NCBI GenBank assembly: GCA_964443805.1
Contig: CAYUEQ010000011.1
Location: 1-22,607, forward strand
Source of the DNA: CAYUEQ01 sp964443805
GTDB taxonomy: Bacteria > Bacillota_I > Bacilli_A > RF39 > UBA660
Direction of reading: 5' to 3'
DNA: 22,607 nt
Of this stretch, positions 1 to 7,648 are shown in pieces. The notes under the pieces are model-generated. The model was not told the origin of the DNA and made no database searches. It was given only the letters and a program-made list of their open reading frames with translations. The position numbers were made by a program, and so were the translations under genes. Position 1 is the first letter of the stretch, and each line of letters starts with the position of its first letter.

Positions 1-909
1 ATCATACCAATTTTCAGATTCTTCAGGATTACATAAAACAACCATTTCTTGTTTTTCAAATTGATGAACTCGGTATAGTCCTCGTTCTTCAATCCCGTGT
101 GCTCCTACTTCTTTTCTAAAGCAAGGTGAGTATGATGTCATCCTAATTGGTAATGAATCTTCATTTAATATTTGATCTTTATATTTACCAATCATAGAAT
201 GTTCACTAGTCCCTATTAAGTATAAGTCTTCATCCTCAATTTTATACATCATTGCATCCATTTCTTTAAAACTCATTACTCCAGTAACAACATCACTTCT
301 AATTAGAAATGGAGGGATGCAATAAGTAAATCCTTTATCTATCATAAAGTCTCTTGCATAAGATAACATTGCTGAGTGTAAACGAGCAATATCTCCTTCT
401 AAATAATAAAATCCAGTACCACTAGTTCTACCTGATGCATCCTTATCTAAGCCATTAAAGTAATCGATTATATCTGCATGATAAGGTACTTCGTAAGTTG
501 GAACTACTGGTTTTCCAAACTTTTCTAATTCAACATTTTCTGTATCATCTTTACCAAGAGGTACATCATCAGCAATTATTTGTGGTATTAACATCATTTT
601 ACTTTTAATAGTTTGGGCTAAATTAATCTCTTCCTGTTCGAAGCTTTCAATTTCTTTATTTATTCTTTGTACTTCTTTTTTTAATTTCTCTGCTTCATCA
701 ACATTCTTAGAGCACATTAATTTACCAATTTCAGAACATATTGTATTTTTATTTCCTCTTAAAATATCACCTTTTTGTTTAAAATCGCGATACTTAATAT
801 CAAGTTCATAGATTTCATCAACCATAGGTAATTTTTCATCTTGAAATTTCTTTTTAATATTTTCTTTAACCAAATCTTTATTTTCTCTAATTAATTTAAT
901 GTCTATCAT
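1..909 (-). CDS. serS: Seryl-tRNA synthetase, 3' end outside window
   Basis: Charges tRNA-Ser with serine in the cytoplasm. The first 303 residues of a protein usually about 420 long are present; the C-terminal catalytic part runs off the window. The N-terminus reads MIDIKLIRENKD and is followed by the two-helix tRNA-binding coiled-coil arm, roughly residues 30-105. The class II core then starts, with GTGFYYLEGDIARLH, the segment LYLIGTSEHSMIG, and a motif 2 of the form PCFRKEVGAHG followed by YRVHQFEKQEM. The usual bacterial enzyme has PTAEVP and FRSEAG with RQHQF; the form here is closer to the archaeal or eukaryotic-like SerRS group. The start is the ATG at 907-909, with GAGG about 7 bases upstream. 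Expression should be controlled by the T-box just upstream. The identification is firm; the subgroup is from memory of the family. Confidence 0.97.
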   Translation of the reverse strand, partial: MIDIKLIRENKDLVKENIKKKFQDEKLPMVDEIYELDIKYRDFKQKGDILRGNKNTICSEIGKLMCSKNVDEAEKLKKEVQRINKEIESFEQEEINLAQTIKSKMMLIPQIIADDVPLGKDDTENVELEKFGKPVVPTYEVPYHADIIDYFNGLDKDASGRTSGTGFYYLEGDIARLHSAMLSYARDFMIDKGFTYCIPPFLIRSDVVTGVMSFKEMDAMMYKIEDEDLYLIGTSEHSMIGKYKDQILNEDSLPIRMTSYSPCFRKEVGAHGIEERGLYRVHQFEKQEMVVLCNPEESENWYD

Positions 910-935
910 TTTATTTCCTCTTTTCTTTTTTTAAT

Positions 936-1133
936 AAAAAAAGAATGATACCAAGGAGCAATATAATTGCGGTACCATCCTTTATTTTTCTTAATTATGT
1001 AACGGTTTTAGCCGGGATTTATTAAATCCAACATCAGAAAAGTAGATTCACAAGCTATTTTATTAGTTTCCACCGACCACTAATTCTCTATTTAAAAATC
1101 ACTTGCTACGTCTTTTCTTCAAACGTTTTTATA
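936..1133 (-). promoter_or_regulatory. T-box riboswitch (serine, specifier UCU) of serS
   Basis: On the minus strand the leader contains the T-box core GGATGGTACCGCAA (980-967). Its first half can pair with GGTATCATTC (952-943), giving a terminator hairpin followed by seven T (942-936). Upstream are the Stem I elements: AGAGAA, then GGTCGGTGGAAAC, and a lower stem of GAAAAG with CTTTTC and CAAG with CTTG. Within the internal loop stands GAA-TCT-A, the usual loop-E arrangement GAA-codon-A, so the specifier is TCT (Ser) at 1046-1044. A small hairpin GGATTT/AAATCC resembles Stem III. Uncharged tRNA-Ser should bind, stabilise the antiterminator and allow serS transcription. The serine specifier agrees with the gene it precedes. 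Confidence 0.95.
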
Positions 1134-1139
1134 AGTTAC

Positions 1140-1168
1140 ATTTTATACTAATATTATGATTAAGTCAA
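1140..1168 (-). promoter_or_regulatory. Sigma-A-type promoter of serS
   Basis: On the minus strand TTGACT (1168-1163) and TAAAAT (1145-1140) are 17 bases apart. The expected start near 1133 is just before the first T-box stem. It begins only 14 bases after the sufU stop, and I see no clear terminator between, so some read-through from suf is possible. Confidence 0.7.
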
Positions 1169-1181
1169 ATTTGGGGTCCAA

Positions 1182-1610
1182 TCATTTTTCTTCATGTTTT
1201 TTTAATACTTTATTAAGTCCTATCCAAGGTAAAAGAGCACAGTTTTTACGATTGTTTTGTTTATATATTTCATTAAATACAATTGCTTCTCCTAATAACT
1301 TTTCATTATATTCTTCTTCATTAATCATTTTATTAAAGTTATCCGATAATTCTTTTATATCTGCTAGGTTTGTATCAATTATCATCTTTAGCATAATTGA
1401 AGTTGAAGAAGTGGATATTGCACATGCTTCACCATCAAATTTAGCATCACTTACTTTACCATTATCTATTTTAATATATAAATTAATATCATCAATACAA
1501 GATTCGTTATTTGAGTTAACTGATATATAAGATTTATCTTCAACTGTTTCTTTATTAAATGGATGCTGATAATTATCTAATATTATATCTCTTTTTAAGT
1601 TTGCATCCAT
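1182..1610 (-). CDS. sufU: SufU, zinc-dependent sulfur acceptor for SufS
   Basis: Receives persulfide sulfur from the cysteine desulfurase SufS and passes it to the SUF scaffold in the cytoplasm. At 142 residues it is close to the normal SufU length (about 147). The zinc ligand set of the family is visible: C38 and D40 in ESCID, C63 in GEACAIS, and C124 in RKNCALLPW; C38 is the expected sulfur acceptor. This pattern distinguishes SufU from IscU, which lacks the Gram-positive insertion. The start overlaps the sufS stop by one base (TAATG), so the two are probably translationally coupled, and SufS and SufU work as a pair. It is the last suf gene before serS; sufB, which follows sufU in Bacillus, is absent here. 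Confidence 0.95.
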   Translation of the reverse strand: MDANLKRDIILDNYQHPFNKETVEDKSYISVNSNNESCIDDINLYIKIDNGKVSDAKFDGEACAISTSSTSIMLKMIIDTNLADIKELSDNFNKMINEEEYNEKLLGEAIVFNEIYKQNNRKNCALLPWIGLNKVLKKHEEK

Positions 1611-2809
1611 TATATCATCTCTTTTACTATCTTATCTTTATCACTTATTAGTTCTATAAAAGCATCGATATCTTCATAAGTGTTATAAAAATATAAACTC
1701 AATCTAACTGTATTTGTAGCTCCTATTTCATTTTTTAATATTTTTGCACAATGATTACCAGCTCTTAGACATAAGTTATATTTATTTAAATAGTAAGCAA
1801 CATCTTGTGGAAATATACCATCGACATTAAATGATACTATTCCACTTCCTGCTTCATGATTTATGATATCAATATGAGGTATTTTTATCAGTTTTTCCAT
1901 TAAATATTCTTTTAATTCTTTTTCATATTTTTCAATATTGGTAATTCCTATTTGTTCTAAATAATCTATTGCTGAACCAAATCCGATAACTCCAGCTATA
2001 TTTGGGGTTCCTGCCTCTAATCGATAAGGAAGGTCTTTATAAACAAGATTAAGTGGATCATCAAAACTTTCATTCATCCCTCCACCTAAATTAATTGGTA
2101 CTAATTTATCTAGTACTTCTCTAATTCCATACAAAACACCTACTCCTGTAGGTCCACACATCTTATGGGCAGAAAATGCTAAAAAATCACAACCTAAATC
2201 TTGGACATCTACTTTCATATGAGGAACACTTTGAGCACCATCAACAACTACAAATATCCCTAATGAATGAGCAAACTCACATATTTCTTTAATTGGTCTT
2301 ACGTCCCCAATTACATTAGTTATATGAGCTAGAGATATAACTTTTGTATTTGGAGTTATTATTGATTTTAAATTTTCAATTGTTACTTCATATTTATCAT
2401 TTAAAGGAACAAGTTTTACTTTACATCCTTTATTTGTTGCTAAATTATACCAAGGTATAATATTAGATGCATGTTCACTTTGACTTAATATTATTTCATC
2501 ATCTGGTTCTAATACATAATTAAAAAATCCATTAACAATCATATTTAAACTTTCGGTTGTTCCACTAGTAAAAACTATCTCTTCTCTATATTTAGCATTG
2601 ATAAAATCTTGCACTTTATCTCTTGCATCTTCATATTCTAAATCAACTCGATATGAAATATCATAATCACCTCGATGAGCATTAGCAGAGTACTGAGTAT
2701 AATATTCATTCATTTTATCTAGTACACTTTTTGGTTTAAAAGTAGTCGCACCGTTATCAAAATAGATAATATCCTGATTTAACATTGGAAAATCTTTTGA
2801 AACATCCAT
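1610..2809 (-). CDS. sufS: SufS cysteine desulfurase
   Basis: PLP enzyme that removes sulfur from cysteine, giving alanine and an enzyme persulfide for Fe-S cluster building. At 399 residues it is full length for the group II (SufS/CsdA) family. Visible landmarks are YFDNGATT near residue 16, SEHASNIIPW at 111-120, the PLP lysine K216 in FSAHKMCGPTG, and the persulfide cysteine C354 in LRAGNHCAK. A strong ribosome binding site, AGGAGGTGAG, overlaps the sufD stop 6 bases upstream, and the ATG at 2807-2809 is well placed. It is the third gene of sufC-D-S-U and its natural partner SufU follows with a one-base overlap. Confidence 0.97.
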   Translation of the reverse strand: MDVSKDFPMLNQDIIYFDNGATTFKPKSVLDKMNEYYTQYSANAHRGDYDISYRVDLEYEDARDKVQDFINAKYREEIVFTSGTTESLNMIVNGFFNYVLEPDDEIILSQSEHASNIIPWYNLATNKGCKVKLVPLNDKYEVTIENLKSIITPNTKVISLAHITNVIGDVRPIKEICEFAHSLGIFVVVDGAQSVPHMKVDVQDLGCDFLAFSAHKMCGPTGVGVLYGIREVLDKLVPINLGGGMNESFDDPLNLVYKDLPYRLEAGTPNIAGVIGFGSAIDYLEQIGITNIEKYEKELKEYLMEKLIKIPHIDIINHEAGSGIVSFNVDGIFPQDVAYYLNKYNLCLRAGNHCAKILKNEIGATNTVRLSLYFYNTYEDIDAFIELISDKDKIVKEMI

Positions 2810-2815
2810 TACAAC

Positions 2816-3505
2816 TCACCTCCTATTTATTAAAATTTCTTTTAATTTGTGTTTGTATTCTTTATTACATTTTAAATTACTAATTAAATATCCTTCTTTA
2901 ACTAAAGATATGGCTAGTTCTTTTTCTATTCCTTTACTTTGCAAATAATGCAAATAATTTTTATCTATTCCAGCGATTGTCGCCTCATGATTAGCAACAA
3001 CCTTATCAGATTCTACATTTAAATTAGGTACTACTTCACTAGTCTTATTATTTAGTAGTAATACATGCAAGCTTTCTAAAAATTCATTCTCTACTTGTCC
3101 TTCGCTTAGATTAACATCAGATACTAATTTAACTTGACCATCAGAGTCGGTAACTGCTCTATAATTAATAGAAGAATTAATATTATTTCCCTTAAAAATT
3201 GTGTTTATAACTCCTCTTACGTTTCCTAATATCAATGATGAGTAGTTAAATTCAATCGTAGAGTCATTGAAACAAGTGATTGTAATATCAAATCTATTGT
3301 CATTTAAGATATTAAATTTATTATAAACAACATTACTATTTTTATTTATTTTAAGATTTAATTCTAAATCATTTTCCGAAGAAAAATCGTTGATAACTAC
3401 ATCACCAAATAAATCAATTGTAAGCTTTTTTACTTTTATATTTAATAATATATCATCATTATTTATCGATAAATTATTTTCTTTATCTACAACTATTTTA
3501 TTCAC
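2816..3505 (-). CDS. sufD: SufD/SufB-family scaffold protein, short form
   Basis: Belongs to the SUF beta-helix scaffold family, which with SufB and the ATPase SufC builds Fe-S clusters. At 229 residues it is about half the usual length (SufD about 430, SufB about 465): only the later beta-helix and the C-terminal helical part remain. The C-terminal signature is clear: PNLNVESDKVVANHEATIAG (160-179, with H173 and E174), followed by YLHYLQSKGIEKELA and LVKEGYL. The start is a GTG at 3503-3505 sharing one base with the sufC stop (TAGTG), so the two are coupled. Position between sufC and sufS argues for SufD, but with no sufB nearby it could serve as the only scaffold subunit. The protein looks intact rather than broken: it has a normal start, stop and neighbours. 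Confidence 0.85.
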   Translation of the reverse strand: MNKIVVDKENNLSINNDDILLNIKVKKLTIDLFGDVVINDFSSENDLELNLKINKNSNVVYNKFNILNDNRFDITITCFNDSTIEFNYSSLILGNVRGVINTIFKGNNINSSINYRAVTDSDGQVKLVSDVNLSEGQVENEFLESLHVLLLNNKTSEVVPNLNVESDKVVANHEATIAGIDKNYLHYLQSKGIEKELAISLVKEGYLISNLKCNKEYKHKLKEILINRR

Positions 3506-4263
3506 TAACTACCTTGCCCACTTACTGTTTTAGCCCCTTTTTGACTTAAAAATCCTTTTTCTTCTATTTCTTTAGCTAATTTCATATCTCCTGATTGAGT
3601 AATTCTCCGTTCGTTTAAAATATGAACATGAGTAGGGTTTAATTTATTTAATACTTTTAAATGATGAGTAATTATTAAAATCGCTGGATTATATTTTTTA
3701 TAGTATTTTTTTAAACTGTTTACAACTACTTTTAAACTATCTATATCTAGCCCCGAATCTAATTCATCTAATATAATTAGTTTTGGTTTCAACATCCACA
3801 TATGTAGTAGTTCAATTTTCTTCTTCTCTCCACCACTATTACCTACATTAATTTCTCGATGAATAAATTCTTTTGGTATTTCTAACTCTTCACATAATTG
3901 AATTAATTTTTTATTAAATTCAAATAACGAAACGTTTTTACCAGTTTTAGAAAAAATAGCAGCTCTTAACATCTCAGCATTAGTAACACCTTCTATTTCT
4001 AACGGGTATTGGTTAATTAAATAAATGCCAAGTCTAGCAATTTCATCTGCCTCTAAATTACTGATTTTTTTACTATTAAAAATTATTTCTCCCTCTTCAA
4101 CTTTATAATTTGGATCTCCGATAATAGTTTTACATATCGTACTTTTACCTATTCCGTTAGGACCCATTAGGGCATGGATTTCTCCGTCTTTTATTTCTAA
4201 ATTAAATTTATTTAAAATCGACTTTTGGTCAACATTAACAACTAAGTTTTTTATTTCTAACAT
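3505..4263 (-). CDS. sufC: SufC, ABC ATPase of Fe-S cluster assembly
   Basis: Cytoplasmic ATPase that binds the SufB/SufD scaffold and powers its rearrangement. At 252 residues it is normal length. Walker A is GPNGIGKST (34-42), the Q-loop region is LINQYPLEI (82-90), the ABC signature is NSGGEKKK (142-149), Walker B is LIILDELDSGLD (162-173), and the switch histidine is in ILIITHHLKVL. The SufC-specific order, with signature followed closely by an HM(W/L) segment and DE-L-DSGLD, separates it from transport ATPases. AGGTGAAG precedes the ATG by 6 bases. It is the first suf gene, 20 bases after an unrelated membrane protein gene, and may have its own weak promoter. Confidence 0.97.
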   Translation of the reverse strand: MLEIKNLVVNVDQKSILNKFNLEIKDGEIHALMGPNGIGKSTICKTIIGDPNYKVEEGEIIFNSKKISNLEADEIARLGIYLINQYPLEIEGVTNAEMLRAAIFSKTGKNVSLFEFNKKLIQLCEELEIPKEFIHREINVGNSGGEKKKIELLHMWMLKPKLIILDELDSGLDIDSLKVVVNSLKKYYKKYNPAILIITHHLKVLNKLNPTHVHILNERRITQSGDMKLAKEIEEKGFLSQKGAKTVSGQGS

Positions 4264-4282
4264 TGCACTTCACCTAGAAATA

Positions 4283-4291
4283 ATTATATCA
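4283..4291 (-). promoter_or_regulatory. Possible extended -10 promoter of suf operon
   Basis: The minus strand reads TGATATAAT (4291-4283), an exact extended -10 element, overlapping the stop of the upstream gene. No good -35 is present, as expected for extended -10 promoters. The start would lie just ahead of the sufC ribosome binding site, giving a very short leader. In AT-rich DNA this could be chance. Confidence 0.35.
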
Positions 4292-5009
4292 CATTCCTCT
4301 TGTTAAAATAAACTGGTATGTATGCTATTAGTCCAAATAAAACAGCTATAACAAACATAAATATCGCCGGAAAATTTATTGTCTTTAAAAATGGGTATAA
4401 ATCAAACATAAAATCAGGAAATGTTTTAGAGAACATATAATTACTTCCAATTATTTTATTAACAGTCAATGCAAATATAAATACAGAAGTAGAATAAATA
4501 AAAGATTTATAATATCCAGAAAAATCTACTTTATATTCTAAGACAAATAATGTATACATAAGTGCTATAAGTAATAAATGATGAGATATAATTGAATGAT
4601 ATAGTTTATATTGAGTAATTGATAATGGCTTTTGCCATATTACTACAACTAAAGTGCAAATAAAAACTCCAAAATATAAAAAATTAAATAATTTTTCTTT
4701 TTTAAACCAAATCATATACATAAATAAATAACCTGAAATAAAACAATATTGAAATGGTAAATCACTTAAAACAGTCCATTGTTTAGTTAAAATTCTCCCA
4801 ATATAATAAATCAACATATTCAAAAACAAAACACTTACTAATATCTTTGCAATTATTTCTTTGTTTTCATATGTTTTTAATCTTTCCCTGAATATATATA
4901 TTAAACTTATTATAAACATTGTTCCAACAATAATAAGTAAATGAATAATACTGAAAGTATTTATGCCTTGTCCTACTAACTCTTCTGAAAAAAAATCTAT
5001 CATGATCAT
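4284..5009 (-). CDS. YwaF/TIGR02206-like integral membrane protein
   Basis: A 241-residue, strongly hydrophobic protein with about seven predicted membrane helices (roughly 20-38, 53-72, 86-101, 108-125, 139-157, 168-186, 212-233). The layout with LPFQYCFISGYLF after the second helix, FLYFGVFICTLVVV, and a paired histidine ISHHLLL (around 141-147) resembles the TIGR02206/YwaF family of Bacilli, which has no established function. The start is the ATG at 5007-5009; the ATG two codons later is also possible. There is no good ribosome binding site. The gene begins 11 bases after the amidase stop, so it probably relies on coupling to it. The family call is by pattern, not alignment. Confidence 0.7.
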   Translation of the reverse strand: MIMIDFFSEELVGQGINTFSIIHLLIIVGTMFIISLIYIFRERLKTYENKEIIAKILVSVLFLNMLIYYIGRILTKQWTVLSDLPFQYCFISGYLFMYMIWFKKEKLFNFLYFGVFICTLVVVIWQKPLSITQYKLYHSIISHHLLLIALMYTLFVLEYKVDFSGYYKSFIYSTSVFIFALTVNKIIGSNYMFSKTFPDFMFDLYPFLKTINFPAIFMFVIAVLFGLIAYIPVYFNKRNVI

Positions 5010-5020
5010 CTACTACTTTC

Positions 5021-6751
5021 TTATTTATAATATTCAATTATGGTATTTACAATATTATTTCCGATTCTCTCAAGATTTTGAACAATCCATAAAGCATCAT
5101 CATAGTTATCATGATAACCTATTTCTAACAAAACTCCTACTTTAACATTACCAGGATGAGTTTCTCCCATTGTATTAAGGGCTGAAATTACTCCTCTATT
5201 TAAAGATTGTTCCTGATGCGGATAAATATTATTTAAGTTGTTATAAAACATTTTTGCAATACTATAACCTAAACTATCTTCATCATATACATAAGCTTCT
5301 ATTCCTTGATTACTACCCTTGGAAGTTGAAGGAGATGCATTAGAATGAAGGGCTAGATGTAAATCAGCATTCCAACTTTGACTCTTTGCAGTCCATGTTT
5401 TAATATCATCATTTGGATTATTTCTTAAAACTTTAAAACCAGCAACTTCTAGCTTAGGGATAATAATATCTGCAAGTTTATTCATAATTTTCTTTTCGGT
5501 TGTATAACCAGCACTTTTAACCCCTAAATTATGATATTGATTTGATGGGCTAATATAAATTTTCTTTTGATCTTTAGTAGTTACTTTAACATCAAATGTC
5601 GATACTCGACTTGGTTCCATATTATATCTAATACCAGCTATATTAATTTTAGTGTTTTTATCAATATTAATATTTCCATCAGTTATTTTTCCATACTTTA
5701 AAGGATCTTTACCGTTAGTTGTATATAAAAGAGTTACATCTTTACTATCACTAGTAAATTTTATTTCTTCACCTGATTTTATATTTAAAAAATCATTCAT
5801 AGCATAGACATTAGATACTTTTTCTTTTACTCCAGTTTTTATATTGACTGATGTCTTTTTACTTATTTCTTGATAATCATCAAATAACGCAACTAATTCC
5901 AAACGATATTCAGTATTTTCTTTAAACATATTACAATCAATTAATTCATCAAAATTATTTAAAATTACAGTATTAACGAATGTTTCTTTTTTGTTTTTAA
6001 TTTCATATATATTTAAAATATAGCTGTTGGCATTCGCCCCACCTTTATAACTAAACTTTATATTGTCCCAAACTTCAAATTCTTGATTATTAAATGGCTC
6101 TAAAATATCTACATGACCAACTATAACAGTATTAACATAGAAGTTAGAACTACTCACAACAAATTCATTATTTTTAATAATATTTGCTGTTATTCTTCCA
6201 GAAAATTTAGATATAAGACTATAATCTATTTCCATACTAATACTATTAATTAGTTTGTTATAGATAATTTCATCGTTATACTCTAACTGTAAATGATAAA
6301 CTGACTGAGTAAAATCTCCGACAATGTTTAGATAAAAAGGTTTATCAGCTAACGCATATAAGTTATTATCCTTACTAAAAGTAGGTTCTGTCCATATTAA
6401 AGATAAATCATTATCAGATGAAATACTCTCTTCCTTACGATTATAGGCGATAACTGAAACAGTTACTTCTTCTCCGTTAAAAACTGGAACTTCCTCTAAT
6501 TTAGCATAAGGCTCATCAACAGTTTGTTTATGAATTATATTATCATTTTGGTCTAACACAACCACATCGTATTTCACAGCATGTTTATTTTTTTCAAAAT
6601 AAATTAATGTATCTGCTTCACTTTGAACAACTTCTAAAACTTTAAATTCATCTAATTTGCCTACATAAAAACTATAACATCCAAGAATAAAAGCTGATGC
6701 AAATATACTAATAAAAAATATAAACAAAATTACTGTGTTTTTCTTTTTCAT
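5021..6751 (-). CDS. Membrane-anchored N-acetylmuramoyl-L-alanine amidase
   Basis: Predicted to cleave the bond between muramic acid and the peptide stem outside the cell. An N-terminal signal anchor (about residues 4-30 counted from the GTG at 6760) is followed by a long extracytoplasmic part of beta-rich, Ig-like segments (40-310). Next comes a module at about 320-393 with LLYTTNGKDPLKYG, resembling the chitobiase/hexosaminidase C-terminal domain. The Amidase_3 domain fills 399-579. Its usual HGG is replaced by ISPSNQYHN, but the zinc set can still be placed: H410, E422, H472 in LALHSNAS and catalytic E546 in LLEIGYHDN. AGAGG lies 9 bases before the ATG at 6749-6751 but only 2 before the GTG at 6758-6760, so I take the ATG (576 residues). 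Its neighbour downstream is a membrane protein. Confidence 0.88.
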   Translation of the reverse strand: MKKKNTVILFIFFISIFASAFILGCYSFYVGKLDEFKVLEVVQSEADTLIYFEKNKHAVKYDVVVLDQNDNIIHKQTVDEPYAKLEEVPVFNGEEVTVSVIAYNRKEESISSDNDLSLIWTEPTFSKDNNLYALADKPFYLNIVGDFTQSVYHLQLEYNDEIIYNKLINSISMEIDYSLISKFSGRITANIIKNNEFVVSSSNFYVNTVIVGHVDILEPFNNQEFEVWDNIKFSYKGGANANSYILNIYEIKNKKETFVNTVILNNFDELIDCNMFKENTEYRLELVALFDDYQEISKKTSVNIKTGVKEKVSNVYAMNDFLNIKSGEEIKFTSDSKDVTLLYTTNGKDPLKYGKITDGNINIDKNTKINIAGIRYNMEPSRVSTFDVKVTTKDQKKIYISPSNQYHNLGVKSAGYTTEKKIMNKLADIIIPKLEVAGFKVLRNNPNDDIKTWTAKSQSWNADLHLALHSNASPSTSKGSNQGIEAYVYDEDSLGYSIAKMFYNNLNNIYPHQEQSLNRGVISALNTMGETHPGNVKVGVLLEIGYHDNYDDALWIVQNLERIGNNIVNTIIEYYK

Positions 6752-6774
6752 ATATATCACATCCTCTATAATTA

Positions 6775-6780
6775 ATTATA
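6775..6780 (-). promoter_or_regulatory. Possible -10 element of amidase gene
   Basis: TATAAT lies on the minus strand 23 bases before the ATG at 6751. The matching -35 is weak (TACACT, 17 bases upstream). An inverted repeat GGTGT-N10-ACACC (6808-6827) lies upstream and could bind a regulator, but there is no other evidence for one. Confidence 0.4.
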
Positions 6781-6819
6781 ATACATTTTAAAACTCAAGT
6801 GTATAGCGGTGTATATATG

Positions 6820-6848
6820 TTGACACCTTAATGACACATTTTTTAAAT
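6820..6848 (+). promoter_or_regulatory. Possible orphan plus-strand promoter
   Basis: TTGACA (6820-6825) and TTAAAT (6843-6848) are 17 bases apart and point toward the tRNA-like scrap and the terminator at 6909-6938. Together they could make a transcript of about 85 bases with no reading frame. The -10 is weak. Confidence 0.3.
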
Positions 6849-6867
6849 AAACTTAGCTTATGCATAT

Positions 6868-6897
6868 GCCAAGGTTCGAATCGTGCCGAGGAAATCA
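6868..6897 (+). pseudogene. tRNA 3'-end-like remnant
   Basis: The segment contains ATGCCAAGGTTCGAATCG. GGTTCGAATC is the standard T-loop sequence of tRNA, and the preceding TGCCAA resembles a tRNA-Gly(GCC) anticodon loop, as if the part between had been lost. The T-stem does not pair and no acceptor or D-arm can be formed. It may be a deletion scar or an old integration site; a chance match is possible. Confidence 0.3.
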
Positions 6898-6908
6898 TAT
6901 TGAAATTA

Positions 6909-6938
6909 AAAAAAGTTATCGACTTCGACAACTTTTTT
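6909..6938. terminator. Bidirectional rho-independent terminator
   Basis: AAAAAAGTT and AACTTTTTT form the stem, continued by TCG/CGA with one A-C mismatch. Both strands end in a T run. On the minus strand it would stop transcription of the TasA-like gene before the amidase promoter. Confidence 0.75.
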
Positions 6939-6968
6939 CTTTAGAACATTTTTTCATAAATTGAGTTT

Positions 6969-7039
6969 TGCACTTTACCTCAAAAAAGCCTGAACTATTG
7001 CAACAAAACAAAAAGGAATCGCAAAGTGCAGACACCCTC
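6969..7039. repeat. Possible IS or MITE remnant (short inverted repeat)
   Basis: TGCACTTT (6969-6976) and AAAGTGCA (7023-7030) are inverted, with GACACCCTC following the second copy, a sequence that resembles the ends of some IS elements. Nothing in between codes. No target duplication can be recognised. Confidence 0.25.
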
Positions 7040-7094
7040 TTAGTTTGTTTAAATTCTTATTCTCTTTTTTTACATTTGGTTCAATTGTATATGT

Positions 7095-7612
7095 TCATGT
7101 TTCATATATTGATATCTTTCCTGATAATTCTACTTGTAAATTATAATCTTGATTTTCTCCAGTCTCAATAAATTCTATTTCTATTTCATAACTATGTTCT
7201 TCGTTTGGTTCGATGTTAATATTTTGTTTGATAAAGAAATCTTCTTCAGATACTATAGCATGTTCTATATTTTTACAAGTAGTTTGATTACTGGTACATG
7301 TTCCGCTGTATATTACTTCATCATTGGTAAACGTATTTATAATATCTAAAAACACAATATCATATGATACTGATAGTGTTCCGTTGTTTTTAACTGTAAA
7401 TGTTTTAGTACCATTCCATCCTGGAACAATCCCTTCTGCATTTATGTTTTGTCCTTCTACATACTCTATACTTAGAGAACCTGTTGTTTGTACTATATTA
7501 TTATTATCTACATTACCTCAATAGTTGCAGTGAAAAAAGCATAAGTTCCTATTCCCAGCAATAATACTACTGCTACTATAATTGTTGATAATACTACTTT
7601 TTTATGTCTCAT
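7095..7612 (-). pseudogene. TasA/camelysin-like secreted protein, frameshifted
   Basis: The ATG at 7612-7610 has an excellent ribosome binding site (AAAGGAG, 7 bases upstream). It opens with MRHKKVVLSTIIVAV, then VLLLGIGTYAFFTAT, a signal peptide of the type cut by the SipW signal peptidase. After TATIE the frame meets TAG. Shifting by one base at about 7516-7519 (GAGG, probably once GAGGG) restores a continuous reading: GNVDNNNIVQTTGSLSIEYV and so on to the stop at 7095, with FTVKNNGTLSVSYDIV, a cysteine pair CTSNQTTC, and a beta-rich C-terminus. The repaired product would be about 172 residues, matching the small TasA/camelysin family of secreted fibre or spore-surface proteins. Either a real mutation or a base-call error explains the break. 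No SipW gene lies in this window. Confidence 0.75.
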
Positions 7613-7648
7613 AGATTGCTCCTTTTTTAAGTTTTATCTTCTGTATTA

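Larger units (their letters stand above)
6761..7094. other. 334-base gene-free stretch, decayed DNA
   Basis: It holds the amidase promoter region, an inverted repeat with GGTGT and ACACC arms, a tRNA-like scrap (6868-6897), a two-way terminator (6909-6938) and an inverted 8-mer TGCACTTT/AAAGTGCA that may be a transposon end. The small open frames here have no ribosome binding site or protein-like composition. It looks like the remains of older insertions or deletions. Confidence 0.6.

Noticed and set aside
1156..1530. Open frame of 124 codons on the plus strand
   Set aside because: It is antisense to sufU, has no ribosome binding site, and its composition is that of a shadow frame.
6924..6931. 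TTCGACAA as a Spo0A box
   Set aside because: It forms the loop side of a clear terminator and lies near no sporulation gene.
6968..7349. Overlapping small plus-strand open frames
   Set aside because: They run across the decayed region and antisense to the TasA-like gene, with no ribosome binding site.
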